Virus record (IMG/VR): IMGVR_UViG_3300012964_000030 | Location: 1-35,748 of that record | Length of the DNA stretch: 35,748 bases | Origin: a virus | Reading direction: 5' to 3' (one strand) | Shown here: positions 7,214-14,765 of the stretch, one piece after another | Layout: every line of letters begins with the position of its first letter | Numbering within the stretch: position 1 is the first letter of the stretch | Translations under genes and position numbers: made by a program | The notes under the pieces: model-generated | What the model was told of the DNA's origin: nothing | Seen by the model: the letters and a program-made list of their open reading frames with translations, nothing else | The model's database searches: none

Positions 7214-7519
7214 ATGAAACAACGCCGACAACTAAAATACATTAAACAAAAATATGAAAAACACTGGCTATTTACAAGTTTCATAGACTTTGCAAAATCG
7301 CAAAATGTTAATTTACTTGATGAAGATTTATTACACATCAGCACTTATTTATTTAATATGCCACAAAACCTCCGTAAATCAGCTATGCGACGTTATATTG
7401 ATGAATGGCTATTAGGTATGCAGGAACACTCGAAAACACCGTCATCGCAGAATTCAGGGCGAAGAAAAGCGAATTTATGGCTAATTGAGTATGATTATGA
7501 AACGAATAAAATGCTTTAA
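7214..7519 (+). CDS. Hypothetical protein after helicase
   Basis: A basic protein of 101 residues from the ATG at 7214 (MKQRRQLKYIKQKYEKHW); an in-frame ATG at 7205 would add three residues. Neither has a strong ribosome site. The body is helical (FTSFIDFAKSQNVNLLDEDL, then LRKSAMRRYIDEWLLGM) and the tail is Ser/Arg-rich. Position after the helicase corresponds to the nin-type accessory region of lambdoid phages, but I see no recognisable family. Confidence 0.65.
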   Translation: MKQRRQLKYIKQKYEKHWLFTSFIDFAKSQNVNLLDEDLLHISTYLFNMPQNLRKSAMRRYIDEWLLGMQEHSKTPSSQNSGRRKANLWLIEYDYETNKML

Positions 7520-7736
7520 CGAATTAATATCCAATAAATTCGTTCGATTATATCTTGCGTTTTTTATTGGCATCTTAATTCTTATACAAATTTTCTTACT
7601 GCATCATTTCTTGGACAAGGCATTTGACAAAGGTAATATCATCCAGTTGGAATGGTTATTTTTAGGGCTTTTTGGCGGGATAATGGCACAACTTATTTTT
7701 TTAGTAAGATTGGTTTTTCGATGGTTTTATGACTAA
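7497..7736 (+). CDS. Small two-helix membrane protein
   Basis: A 79-residue protein starting at 7497 (ATG with GAG 7 bases upstream; ATG at 7491 is an alternative), overlapping the previous gene by 23 bases. After a basic N-terminus (MKRIKCFNELISNKFVRL) come two hydrophobic segments, about residues 19-38 and 53-73, joined by a charged loop, and a short basic end. The size and two-helix topology would also fit a holin, but the early-region location next to the helicase does not support that, so the role is left open. Confidence 0.6.
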   Translation: MKRIKCFNELISNKFVRLYLAFFIGILILIQIFLLHHFLDKAFDKGNIIQLEWLFLGLFGGIMAQLIFLVRLVFRWFYD

Positions 7737-7770
7737 TGCTTTTTATTTTTCAGAGTGTGTGTTATAAAGT

Positions 7771-7794
7771 CACTGCCCAATTAACAGGGCAGTG
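7771..7794. terminator. Convergent intergenic hairpin
   Basis: CACTGCCC (7771-7778) pairs perfectly with GGGCAGTG (7787-7794) across an 8-base loop. It lies between the rightward early operon and the leftward genes starting at 8443, exactly where a two-way terminator is expected. Neither side has a proper run of T after the stem, so termination may be weak or need a factor. Confidence 0.55.
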
Positions 7795-7807
7795 AAATAC
7801 TAGATTG

Positions 7808-7954
7808 TTAATCTTCGGCACATTCATCGTCAATGTTGTGTGTGTCGTCGTACTCTGTATCATCATATTCTACGTTATAATGTCTATAGTAACTAGAACA
7901 TATCTCCCATTCGTAACCTTCATCACCATGAAGATTATCATATCTAGAAATCAT
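7808..7954 (-). CDS. Small acidic Tyr/Asp-rich protein
   Basis: A 48-residue leftward protein starting MISRYDNLHGDEGYEW and ending in an Asp/Glu/Thr-rich tail with repeated (Y)DDTE/YDDTH units. AAGGAG lies 5 bases before the ATG, a nearly ideal ribosome site, and the start overlaps the end of the upstream gene by 11 bases. These points support a real gene despite the short length. The highly acidic composition would suit a DNA mimic or a protein inhibitor, but this is only speculation. Confidence 0.65.
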   Translation of the reverse strand: MISRYDNLHGDEGYEWEICSSYYRHYNVEYDDTEYDDTHNIDDECAED

Positions 7955-8180
7955 AATTTCTCCTTAAGTAAAATTGAATTTCTTGTTTTAAGCTATTTAA
8001 ACCCATTAATAGATCGTCTAATTCGTGAACTGTATAATGATTTTTTACTTCTCTTTTAACTCCGTTTTCATCTGAGTATCTTATTGTTAATTCGTGAATG
8101 TCTTGTTCATTATCCCCGACGAATTCTATTTGGGATGAAAAGTCGTATTGGAGCTCGCTGTAGTTAAATTGTTTGTTCAT
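7944..8180 (-). CDS. Hypothetical acidic protein
   Basis: A 78-residue protein in the leftward trio. It opens MNKQFNYSELQYDFSSQIEF and has a central strand pair (ELTIRYSDENGVKREVKNHYT) followed by a helix ELDDLLMGLNSLKQEIQ. A GGACT-type weak ribosome site precedes it, and the end overlaps the start of the next gene. It has no recognised domain. Location between the early and late regions fits accessory genes driven by the leftward promoter at 8476-8504. Confidence 0.7.
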   Translation of the reverse strand: MNKQFNYSELQYDFSSQIEFVGDNEQDIHELTIRYSDENGVKREVKNHYTVHELDDLLMGLNSLKQEIQFYLRRNYDF

Positions 8181-8251
8181 TTAGTCCTCATTTGTTATGG
8201 AGTCCTTTCCATTCATTAATTTTATGTTAGTTGTTTTATTTAAAGCGGTTT

Positions 8252-8443
8252 TTACACCGCTTTTCTTAATTTTCCATTTTTAAATTCAAACTCTATCATT
8301 GAGCCATCTGAAAATCCGTAAAACTCCCATCTCATTGCTCCGCCAAAAGCAGCGCTATCATTTTCTTTCCACACTTTAGCTTCGGCCAACATTTGATTTA
8401 GATTGTTTTTGTAATCTCGTTTAATTTGTTTCGCTGTTGTCAT
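8252..8443 (-). CDS. Hypothetical protein, first gene of leftward trio
   Basis: A 63-residue protein beginning MTTAKQIKRDYKNNLNQMLAEAKVW, a basic helix, then a beta-rich part (MRWEFYGFSDGSMIEFEFKNGKLRKAV). A GAGGAAAT ribosome site lies just upstream. The fold looks like a small helix plus sheet protein. First gene downstream of a good leftward promoter 33 bases away. No family recognised. Confidence 0.7.
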   Translation of the reverse strand: MTTAKQIKRDYKNNLNQMLAEAKVWKENDSAAFGGAMRWEFYGFSDGSMIEFEFKNGKLRKAV

Positions 8444-8475
8444 TTTATTTCCTCATTTGTTTGCTTGATGTGTGT

Positions 8476-8504
8476 ATAGTAACGCAATAGGTCACGTGAC
8501 GCAA
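8476..8504 (-). promoter_or_regulatory. Leftward promoter with duplicated TTGCGT motif
   Basis: On the minus strand a -35 TTGCGT (8499-8504) and a -10 TACTAT (8476-8481) are spaced by exactly 17 bases. The spacer contains a second TTGCGT (8482-8487) and the 10-base palindrome GTCACGTGAC (8491-8500). TTGCGT is the half site of the inverted repeat at 2780-2800, so one regulator may act on both promoters. It would drive the 8443-7808 genes. Confidence 0.6.
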
Positions 8505-8544
8505 GTGTTATTTTTAAAATTAATGAAAATATTTTATTCACAAT

Positions 8545-8580
8545 GTTATCCACGGTTTTTGTTGATAACTATTGCGCAAT
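8545..8580. promoter_or_regulatory. Operator candidates in the divergent late control region
   Basis: GTTATCCAC (8545-8553) and GTTGATAAC (8561-8569) form an inverted repeat with one mismatch over 9 bases and a 7-base spacer. Immediately after it comes the palindrome ATTGCGCAAT (8571-8580), which overlaps the -35 of the rightward promoter. TTATCCACG (8547-8555) also resembles a DnaA box, differing from the consensus TTATNCACA at its last base. Confidence 0.45.
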
Positions 8581-8600
8581 ATTAGTCCTTTATATATAAT
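8572..8600 (+). promoter_or_regulatory. Rightward late promoter
   Basis: TTGCGC (-35, 8572-8577) and a perfect TATAAT (-10, 8595-8600) with a 17-base spacer. Transcription would start near 8607, ten bases before the ribosome site of the gene at 8624. It is the only strong rightward promoter visible before the terminase and virion genes, and is therefore the best candidate for starting the late transcript. Confidence 0.7.
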
Positions 8601-8623
8601 TAGCCCATATTCAAGGAGTTGAT

Positions 8624-8803
8624 ATGCGTTGTGTGGTTTGCCAAGGAAGACGAAAGGTTGATAGCATGGGTGGTATGCTTAAAGATTGTCCTGCTTGCGA
8701 TGGCACGGGATTAATTGATGTCAAAATACCAAATGAAACTAAAGAAAATGAAGATTTATTTCCCAATATAAAAGAACATAAAAAAGAGAAAAAAAGAGAC
8801 TGA
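8624..8803 (+). CDS. Small DnaJ-type zinc-finger protein
   Basis: A 59-residue protein with AAGGAG before its ATG. It has [10 protein letters not shown] at the N-terminus and CPACDGTG at residues about 25-32, the paired Cys-x-x-Cys-x-Gly knuckles of a DnaJ-like zinc ribbon. The rest is a highly charged Lys/Glu tail. It is the first gene after the late promoter and its stop is one base from the terminase small subunit start. Similar tiny zinc proteins are common in phages, with no proven function; a role in late control or packaging is inference. Confidence 0.75.
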   Translation: MRCVVCQGRRKVDSMGGMLKDCPACDGTGLIDVKIPNETKENEDLFPNIKEHKKEKKRD

Positions 8804-8804
8804 A

Positions 8805-9158
8805 ATGCCTGCGGGAAGACCCACTAAATATAAGCCTGAATATTGTGAGATTGTCATTGAAGAAATGAAGATTGGCGCATCTATTGAAGAACTTTGTCTT
8901 GTTGTTGACGCTTGCACAGACACTATAAATGAGTGGAGAAAAGTGCATCCAGAATTTTCCGCAGCCATAAAAAAAGGCCAGAGCTATTCTGAAGCTTGGT
9001 GGAGACGTACTGGACGCACCCAACTTGAGAATGATAAGTTTAATTATACCGGCTGGTATATGAACATGAAAAATCGCTTTGGATGGGCAGATAAAAAAGA
9101 AACGCGTTCTGTTGTATACATGAGACAAGAAGACGCTCTTAAAGAGCTTGAAGAATGA
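8805..9158 (+). CDS. Terminase small subunit
   Basis: A 117-residue protein of the small terminase type. It begins [17 protein letters not shown], the usual opening of this family, then a helix-turn-helix around [24 protein letters not shown], then a helical segment ([19 protein letters not shown]) and a C-terminal part with [15 protein letters not shown] that often contacts the large subunit. It recognises the packaging start site on phage DNA. The large subunit gene follows after one small gene, and its end overlaps that gene by 4 bases. Confidence 0.9.
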   Translation: MPAGRPTKYKPEYCEIVIEEMKIGASIEELCLVVDACTDTINEWRKVHPEFSAAIKKGQSYSEAWWRRTGRTQLENDKFNYTGWYMNMKNRFGWADKKETRSVVYMRQEDALKELEE

Positions 9159-9361
9159 AGTGGTATTCTGTTGATGAGTATGATCCGATTGTAGGCGCTT
9201 TATATTTAGTTGCTTGTAATGATAAGCGAGTGTTCGTTGCTAGCTATGAGTGGTGTGATAAATTTTATTGGGTTCGTTATCTTGATGATTTTGAATTTTG
9301 TGACGTTACTCATTTTGCGCTTATAGATCCAATTCCACTAGCTAAAGAAGTTGCATCATGA
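9155..9361 (+). CDS. Small hypothetical protein (DUF551-like)
   Basis: A 68-residue protein starting in an ATGA overlap with the small terminase. [21 protein letters not shown] at the start and [13 protein letters not shown] near the end follow the layout of DUF551-type small phage proteins, which usually read Trp-x-x-Val...Val-Thr-His-Trp...Pro-x-Pro. The match is by eye and distant. It is Trp/Tyr/Asp-rich and probably a compact beta fold. Located between the two terminase genes. Confidence 0.65.
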   Translation: MKWYSVDEYDPIVGALYLVACNDKRVFVASYEWCDKFYWVRYLDDFEFCDVTHFALIDPIPLAKEVAS

Positions 9362-9365
9362 CATT

Positions 9366-10916
9366 ATGGACGAGCGTGAAAAACAAATTCGAAAGAATCT
9401 CAAAGAAAATTTCCCGCTTTACGCCGAGCGATGTCTCAAGATACGAACAAAAGACGGCAAAATAGAGCAATTTAGGCTTAACAAAGCTCAAAAATTTATT
9501 CATGCTCAAATCGAAGAGCAAAGAAAGCGAACAGGGAAAGTGCGCGCCGTCATACTTAAAGGACGGCAGCAAGGATGCTCTACATATGTAGGCGCACGCT
9601 TTTATCACAAAACTACACATCATCGCGGTTATCAGACTTTCATCCTTACTCATGCTTTAGATGCTACTCAAAATCTGTATTCAATGGTCAAAAGATATCA
9701 TGAGTATTGCCATGAAGCTGTTAGGCCTTCCGCTTCAACAAGCAATTCTAAGGAATTAATTTTTGGCGGCCTTGATAGCGGTTATAAAGTAGGTACAGCA
9801 GAGAACAAGGCGGTCGGACGCTCATCAACAATCCAGCTATTTCACGGTTCTGAGGTCGCATTTTGGAGCAATGCTGAGGAACATGCAAAAGGAATCATGC
9901 AAGCAGTTCCTGACTCATTAGAAACTGAGATAATACTCGAATCAACTGCCAATGGGATTGGTAATTACTTTCATCAAATCTATCAGATAGCTGATACTGG
10001 CCTATCTGATTTTATAGCTATCTTCGTTCCGTGGTACTGGCAAGAGGAATACAAACGTGATGTACCAGAAAACTTCAAGCCAACTGAAGAAGAAGAAAAT
10101 CTCAAGGCACTTTATTATCTAAATGACGAACAAATATCATGGAGAAGACAGAAGATAATTGACCTATCTGTCGGCGGTATCAATGGCTTAAAGGCTTTTA
10201 AACAAGAATACCCAAATAACTCCACAGAAGCATTTCAAGAGTCTGGAGAAAACTGCTTCATAGATCCTGAAATAGTCATAAAAGCACGCAAGTCAACAGC
10301 AGAAGCATACGGACCTCTAATAATAGGCGTTGATCCAGCCCGTTACGGTGATGACTCCACGGCAATTATACGTCGCAATGGACGTGTTGCTCATGGATTA
10401 GAAATGTACAATAAAAAATCAACGATGGAAATAGTTGGCATATGTCATCAAATTATTGAGGATGAAAAACCAGAGAAAATGTTTATCGATATAGGCGGAA
10501 TAGGAGCTGGAATATACGATAGATTAATAGAGCTTGGTCATAAAGAAATTGTCAAGGCAATCAATTTCGGCTCAACTCCACTTAATCAGAAACGATTTTA
10601 CAATAAACGCGCAGAAATGTGGGGATTATTAAAAGACTGGATTCACGAAGAACCATGTCATGTTCCTGATTTAGATTCTATACATTCTGACTTATGCGGC
10701 ATTCGTTATACATTTGATTCAAATTCAAGATTAGTACTAGAAAAAAAAGAAGACATGCGAAAACGAGGAATACGATCTCCCGACGCCGCTGACGCTCTTG
10801 CTTTGACTTTTGCAATGCCCGTATCCTCATTAACAAATGCTGTACAAAATGATTCAATTGCCACTAAAATAATGCAGAAGGAGCGCCGTTTAAGGCTACT
10901 GACAAGGACTGTCTAG
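9366..10916 (+). CDS. Terminase large subunit
   Basis: A 516-residue packaging motor from the ATG at 9366; a TTG at 9351 would give 521 residues, and neither start has a clear ribosome site. The ATPase half has a Walker A variant LKGRQQGCST around residues 60-69 and Walker B ETEIILESTANG near 183-194. The nuclease half has GVDPARYGDDSTAI with the first catalytic Asp, FIDIGGIGAGIYDRL, and RSPDAADALALTFA with a later metal-binding Asp. It translocates DNA through the portal and cuts concatemers. The stop codon overlaps the portal GTG. Confidence 0.94.
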   Translation: MDEREKQIRKNLKENFPLYAERCLKIRTKDGKIEQFRLNKAQKFIHAQIEEQRKRTGKVRAVILKGRQQGCSTYVGARFYHKTTHHRGYQTFILTHALDATQNLYSMVKRYHEYCHEAVRPSASTSNSKELIFGGLDSGYKVGTAENKAVGRSSTIQLFHGSEVAFWSNAEEHAKGIMQAVPDSLETEIILESTANGIGNYFHQIYQIADTGLSDFIAIFVPWYWQEEYKRDVPENFKPTEEEENLKALYYLNDEQISWRRQKIIDLSVGGINGLKAFKQEYPNNSTEAFQESGENCFIDPEIVIKARKSTAEAYGPLIIGVDPARYGDDSTAIIRRNGRVAHGLEMYNKKSTMEIVGICHQIIEDEKPEKMFIDIGGIGAGIYDRLIELGHKEIVKAINFGSTPLNQKRFYNKRAEMWGLLKDWIHEEPCHVPDLDSIHSDLCGIRYTFDSNSRLVLEKKEDMRKRGIRSPDAADALALTFAMPVSSLTNAVQNDSIATKIMQKERRLRLLTRTV

Positions 10917-12994
10917 TGAAAACAAAGCTTTCTGACGATTTGGAACGTGTCAAGAAAAATATACGACAATCACATGATTATTTTAAAGATAATTTTAAAC
11001 GTTATCACGAGTATCGTAATTACGTCTATAAATCATCACTCTCTGAAAATCAAAAGGCGATGCTGCGAGAGCTTCATAGGCCCATACTAGAACTTAATCT
11101 ATTGCCAGCGCATATAGCATCCTTGCTTGGTGAATTTGCTAAACAAGAACCGGGAATAGAAGTCACCCCAGCAGAAGGCGTTCCAGTCAAATATGATGTT
11201 CTTGAGGTAGTAGAAGGACATTTGCGACATATCATTCATCAAGCCAACAAAGACTCATTTTCATACGAAATGTACAAAACCATGATATCTGGCGGATTCT
11301 CGGTTGCAAAAGTCTATACAGAATTTGATAGTCCAATGTCATTTGAGCAGTCCATTTATTGGCGACGTGTCTTTGACCCAACTATGACCATATTTGACCC
11401 TATGGCACGCGCTAGTCACAAAGGCGATGGTAATTACTGTGGCGAAGTGTTTCCAATGTATGAAGATGATTTTGTCAGAGAATTTGATATTAAAGACTTG
11501 CCTCACATTAGCTACATGCGCGACATAGAAGGCTTTACATGGTCATACAAAAACCAACAGAACGATAAGATTATCCTCTTATGCGACTACTACGAGAAAA
11601 AGAAAAAACGAACGCAAATAGTAAAACTCGCAAACGGCAAAGTCATGCGAAAACGAGAATATGAAAAGCTGGAAAGTTACTGGAATCAATCTTTCTTTGA
11701 GCAAATGCCAAAAGTTGTTGGAAAACCTAGATGGACAGAGCTTGATTACGTTTGCAGGTATCAAGTCATTGAAAATAAAATCATCGATTATGAGGAAACC
11801 GATTACATCTACCTTCCTTATGTTTTCTTTGCAGGTGAATCAGTTCAACTTACACAAGGAACTGGCAATACAGCCTATGATTTTTGTATACCATACGCTT
11901 ACCATGCGAAAGGGACACAAGACCTAAAGAACTTTTCTGGTATTGCTTTAGGAAATTATTTGCAGAACCAAATACAACATAAATACATCATCAAAAAAGA
12001 AGCTATACCTCAAGAAGAAGATTATTTGCAGGCTTTAAATGACATTCAACGAGCTAATACGCTTGTTGTTAATGCTTACAGCGAGAATAATCCAGACAAA
12101 CCAATTCCAGAACCAATACGCGAAGTTGTCAATGTTCAAGCACCTCCGCAACTTATGGAAACGTTTAATGCTTGTGATATCACAATGCACAATATCCTGG
12201 CAGGGTTTAGCAGCAATCAAGCCAAGAACTACAATTATATCTCTGGCAAAGCCATTATCGAATCAGCAAGCCAGGGCAATGCTAGTGCCATGCCTTATAT
12301 TGTTGGTTATCTAGCAGGCCTTACCCAAATGGCTAATATTACGGTTGATTTGATGCCTAAATACTTAACGGGAAAGCGTACAATACCTGTCGTTAATAAA
12401 AAAGGTGACAAGACTTACCAAGACATTAATAACGTTGGAGTCCCATATCTCGACTACGAAGAGCGCGCTATTAAAGTCAACATCGATGCCGGCGTAAACT
12501 TTCAAGTCCAGAAAAACCAAGCGTTGCAACAAATTATTGCGCTCATGCAAGCAAGCACAGAATTTAATCAGTTCATGAACTCTCCACATGGATTACCAAT
12601 TCTTGTCAAAAACCTGACAATCTACTCAGCTGATGAACTTGAGGAGGCAGTGCCTTTATGGATTTCTCAACAAGAACAACAAAAACAACAGGCTATGCAA
12701 GCTCAACAACAAGCAATGATGCAAAATCCACAAATGATTCGAGCGCAAGTGGAAATGCAAAAAGTACAACAAGAAGCGCAACAATCGCAATTTGAAAATC
12801 AAATAGAAATCGCTAAGTTAGCTATTGAAAAAGAACAGGCCGACGCCAATCTATTAATTGCCGAGTCAAAAGTAACTGGTGAACAAATTGATTCAGCAGT
12901 GCGTTTAGAAGAGGCGCAAACATCACAATTAACGCATGCCTTAGATGCCGCTGCAAAGTTTGCAGAAATACAAAGCCGCAAGGAAGGGGATTAA
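10916..12994 (+). CDS. P22-type portal protein
   Basis: A 692-residue portal of the P22 gp1 family. It starts at a GTG overlapping the terminase stop (TAGTG). Family landmarks are HRPILELNLLPAHIASLLGEF near residues 59-79, TPAEGVPVKYDVLEVVEGHL, the FDPMARASHKGDGNYCGEVFP region, and SGKAIIESASQGNASAMPYI. The last 120 residues are a Gln-rich coiled coil, like the barrel of P22 portals. It forms the dodecameric DNA entry ring and head-tail junction. The size is close to the P22 protein (about 725 residues). Confidence 0.92.
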   Translation: MKTKLSDDLERVKKNIRQSHDYFKDNFKRYHEYRNYVYKSSLSENQKAMLRELHRPILELNLLPAHIASLLGEFAKQEPGIEVTPAEGVPVKYDVLEVVEGHLRHIIHQANKDSFSYEMYKTMISGGFSVAKVYTEFDSPMSFEQSIYWRRVFDPTMTIFDPMARASHKGDGNYCGEVFPMYEDDFVREFDIKDLPHISYMRDIEGFTWSYKNQQNDKIILLCDYYEKKKKRTQIVKLANGKVMRKREYEKLESYWNQSFFEQMPKVVGKPRWTELDYVCRYQVIENKIIDYEETDYIYLPYVFFAGESVQLTQGTGNTAYDFCIPYAYHAKGTQDLKNFSGIALGNYLQNQIQHKYIIKKEAIPQEEDYLQALNDIQRANTLVVNAYSENNPDKPIPEPIREVVNVQAPPQLMETFNACDITMHNILAGFSSNQAKNYNYISGKAIIESASQGNASAMPYIVGYLAGLTQMANITVDLMPKYLTGKRTIPVVNKKGDKTYQDINNVGVPYLDYEERAIKVNIDAGVNFQVQKNQALQQIIALMQASTEFNQFMNSPHGLPILVKNLTIYSADELEEAVPLWISQQEQQKQQAMQAQQQAMMQNPQMIRAQVEMQKVQQEAQQSQFENQIEIAKLAIEKEQADANLLIAESKVTGEQIDSAVRLEEAQTSQLTHALDAAAKFAEIQSRKEGD

Positions 12995-12997
12995 ACA

Positions 12998-13201
12998 ATG
13001 AATAAATATCGATTAACAATTTCACACATTGAAAATGAAGGCAATTGCGCTAAGTTAGAACGTGATGGCTTCACGCGTGAGAAGATTATGAAAACTATGT
13101 ACAAGGAAACCGATGGCGCTTCAACGCAAGAACGCAGAGCAATGATTAAAAATCTATACAAACGTGAACCTAAAAAGCCAGTCTTTTCCAGGTGGATATA
13201 A
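12998..13201 (+). CDS. Small basic protein
   Basis: A 67-residue basic protein with AGGGG upstream, three bases after the portal stop. It has a central helix KLERDGFTREKIMKTMYKETDG and a second helix STQERRAMIKNLYKRE, the kind of compact helix-turn-helix shape seen in tiny virion-cluster proteins. Function unknown. Its stop overlaps the next start (TAATG). Confidence 0.7.
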   Translation: MNKYRLTISHIENEGNCAKLERDGFTREKIMKTMYKETDGASTQERRAMIKNLYKREPKKPVFSRWI

Positions 13202-13458
13202 TGAGCATTAAATTTAGTCGTATATTGGAGCCTGGCTTTACAGTAGGATTATCTAGCAAGAATCCAGATGTAACGAATACCGTATTTATTAGCAAACGTG
13301 AAATTGAAAAGCTCGAAGACCCAGAGAAATCCCTGGAAACAGTCTACAAGCGCTTAGAACATTTGATGCTAGAATATATTTATAAGCGCCTGCCGACTAA
13401 AAAGCTTAAAAGAAAATGCAGTTCAATGAAGAAGCTTTTAGAACAAGACAAGGAATAG
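13201..13458 (+). CDS. Small hypothetical protein in head gene cluster
   Basis: An 85-residue protein from the ATG at 13201, chosen because it overlaps the previous stop and has AGGTGG upstream; an ATG at 13192 would add three residues. The first half looks beta-rich (MSIKFSRILEPGFTVGLSS) and the second half helical and strongly basic (LYIYKRLPTKKLKRK-like composition near the end). No known domain. It belongs to the run of small genes between portal and scaffold. Confidence 0.7.
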   Translation: MSIKFSRILEPGFTVGLSSKNPDVTNTVFISKREIEKLEDPEKSLETVYKRLEHLMLEYIYKRLPTKKLKRKCSSMKKLLEQDKE

Positions 13459-13460
13459 TC

Positions 13461-13664
13461 ATGGCTGAAAAATGGATACAAAAAGCGTTGCCTCCATCAT
13501 CAAGAGGCAAGTTGCATAAAGAACTAGGTATAAAGAAAGGTGAAAAAATACCCGCTAAAAAACTTGCTAAGGCAGCTTCAAAGGGCGGTAAGATAGGAAG
13601 GCAAGCGCGCCTGGCAGAGACGCTTAAAAAACTTTCTAGACATCATGGGGCAAGAAAAACGTAA
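13461..13664 (+). CDS. Very basic small protein
   Basis: A 67-residue, Lys/Arg-rich protein from the ATG at 13461 (AAGGA upstream), starting MAEKWIQKALPPSSRGKLHK. Later segments such as KKGEKIPAKKLAKAASKGGK and QARLAETLKKLSRHHGARK are typical of small phage proteins located between portal and scaffold. The charge would suit DNA or RNA binding, but no function is established. Confidence 0.75.
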   Translation: MAEKWIQKALPPSSRGKLHKELGIKKGEKIPAKKLAKAASKGGKIGRQARLAETLKKLSRHHGARKT

Positions 13665-13677
13665 TATTGAGGCAATA

Positions 13678-13908
13678 ATGATAATACAGCTTAATCCACC
13701 ATTGCCCATGGAAACAAATAAAGGTAGTGGCGTTGCACATTTTTTAATTGATTACTCTTGCGAGCACGATCTATTTTGGGTAGTGTTTCTTGATGAGAAT
13801 GGCGAATGCTGGACGATTAACAATAAAGATGTTAGAGCTTGTAAGAATATTACTCTAGGTAGAATAATAGAAAAGCGAGTTAATGCAGATGAGAATCAAA
13901 ATAAATAA
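13678..13908 (+). CDS. Hypothetical protein (conserved small phage type)
   Basis: A 76-residue protein from the ATG at 13678, which follows a GAGG sequence; an upstream ATG at 13645 would overlap the preceding gene. It begins MIIQLNPPLPMETNKGSGVA and continues HFLIDYSCEHDLFWVVFLD then ENGECWTINNKDVRA, the layout of small beta-rich phage proteins that carry a Trp-containing strand pair. Structural role in the virion is possible, but not shown. Confidence 0.72.
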   Translation: MIIQLNPPLPMETNKGSGVAHFLIDYSCEHDLFWVVFLDENGECWTINNKDVRACKNITLGRIIEKRVNADENQNK

Positions 13909-14068
13909 AGATAAAGAAACTATTAAAAATACTAAAGAAATGGAAGTGCCAGAAATTAGCGGATTCAAATTTAGTGAAAAACATATTTCATGTATTGGTT
14001 GCTCTGAATTTTTTTATTCTACCGACCAATTAGAAAAATATTGCTCATTATGTAAAGAAAAAAGTTAA
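13883..14068 (+). CDS. Small zinc-ribbon-like protein
   Basis: A 61-residue protein overlapping the previous gene by 26 bases. It has two Cys pairs, CIGC (about residues 37-40) and CSLC (about 54-57), each consistent with a zinc knuckle, separated by [13 protein letters not shown]. The N-terminus is charged and probably flexible. Start at 13883 uses a nearby GAG ribosome site; ATG 13889 is an alternative. Function unknown. Confidence 0.65.
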   Translation: MQMRIKINKDKETIKNTKEMEVPEISGFKFSEKHISCIGCSEFFYSTDQLEKYCSLCKEKS

Positions 14069-14109
14069 ATGTAAAAATATTTATATATGTTTCTAACTTA
14101 GGAATAAAA

Positions 14110-14265
14110 ATGACGCTAAAGAAAGGGAAGAGCAAGAAAGTAATCTCTGCAAACATATCCGAGATGGTTAATGCGGGGCATCCACAAAAACAAGCAGTAG
14201 CTGCGAGCTTAAGTCAAGCACGAAAGTCTGGCGCTAAAATACCCAAAAAGAAAGGCGCAAAATGA
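14110..14265 (+). CDS. Small basic protein (DUF6496-like)
   Basis: A 51-residue basic protein with TAGGA upstream. It reads [20 protein letters not shown], then [19 protein letters not shown] and a Lys-rich end. The motif S-K-K-V-I-S-x-N-I...G-x-P-x-K-Q-A-V-A-x-x-L matches the DUF6496 group of very short phage and bacterial proteins. Its stop overlaps the next start by 4 bases. Confidence 0.75.
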   Translation: MTLKKGKSKKVISANISEMVNAGHPQKQAVAASLSQARKSGAKIPKKKGAK

Positions 14266-14531
14266 ATAATATTATTGTATGGTATGAAACAGGTTTAGTT
14301 GAATCTTATAGAAAATTAGTGTTTAAAGATTTAGACACGCATGCTTTTCTTGAGATAAATTTAAGCTCACTAGCTAACGGTCATTATCCAAGTGCGTATC
14401 TTGATGATAAGACCATTGAAACACTTATTTATTTTTTGAAAAAAGAAGAAAAACCTAGACTTTGTAGATTAATATCAAAAATAGGCCAATGGATGGGATT
14501 CGTTGATAATAATAAAGGAGTCAATAAATGA
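14262..14531 (+). CDS. Hypothetical protein
   Basis: An 89-residue protein starting in an ATGA overlap. The N-terminal half is beta-rich ([20 protein letters not shown]), with a middle [13 protein letters not shown]-like turn region and a helix [20 protein letters not shown]. It does not match a family I know. It is sandwiched between two very small basic genes and is less basic than either. Confidence 0.68.
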   Translation: MNNIIVWYETGLVESYRKLVFKDLDTHAFLEINLSSLANGHYPSAYLDDKTIETLIYFLKKEEKPRLCRLISKIGQWMGFVDNNKGVNK

Positions 14532-14644
14532 AAGCAAAAGCATCAAAAGCCAAAATGAATAAAAAAGGGAAGATGAAACACTCGGATGAAAAAGAAGACA
14601 GAGCCATGATAAAAAAAATGGTTAAGAAAGGTTGTGTTAAATAG
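14528..14644 (+). CDS. Very small basic protein
   Basis: A 38-residue, Lys-rich protein with AAAGGAG upstream, starting in an ATGA overlap with its neighbour. It reads [20 protein letters not shown] and ends in DRAMIKKMVKKGCVK. The D-(R)-x-(I/M)-K-K-M-V-K-K ending recurs in tiny phage proteins next to scaffold genes, as far as I recall. Its shortness leaves some doubt, but coupling and ribosome site are good. Confidence 0.65.
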   Translation: MKAKASKAKMNKKGKMKHSDEKEDRAMIKKMVKKGCVK

Positions 14645-14672
14645 AATCAATCGATAAAATGTTAGTCAAAGC

Positions 14673-14738
14673 TATAATTACGTCGCCAAACGATAACCTG
14701 GTCGCCTCTTTACTGCGTATGTAAAGTATTACGGTGAC
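14673..14738 (+). promoter_or_regulatory. Candidate promoter and structured leader of scaffold-coat operon
   Basis: A perfect TATAAT (14673-14678) stands without a good -35. Downstream, CTTTAC (14708-14713) pairs with GTAAAG (14721-14726), and flanking GTCGCC (14701-14706) pairs with GGTGAC (14733-14738) with one G-U pair, giving a two-part hairpin. GTCGCC occurs a second time at 14682-14687 and could compete for the same partner. The scaffold start is 27 bases further on, after AAGGA. Confidence 0.45.
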
Positions 14739-14765
14739 GCCGAGCTACAGTCAGGGAAGGATTAC

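Noticed and set aside
8739-9128. Minus-strand frame opposite the small terminase
   Set aside because: The plus strand encodes a clear terminase small subunit.
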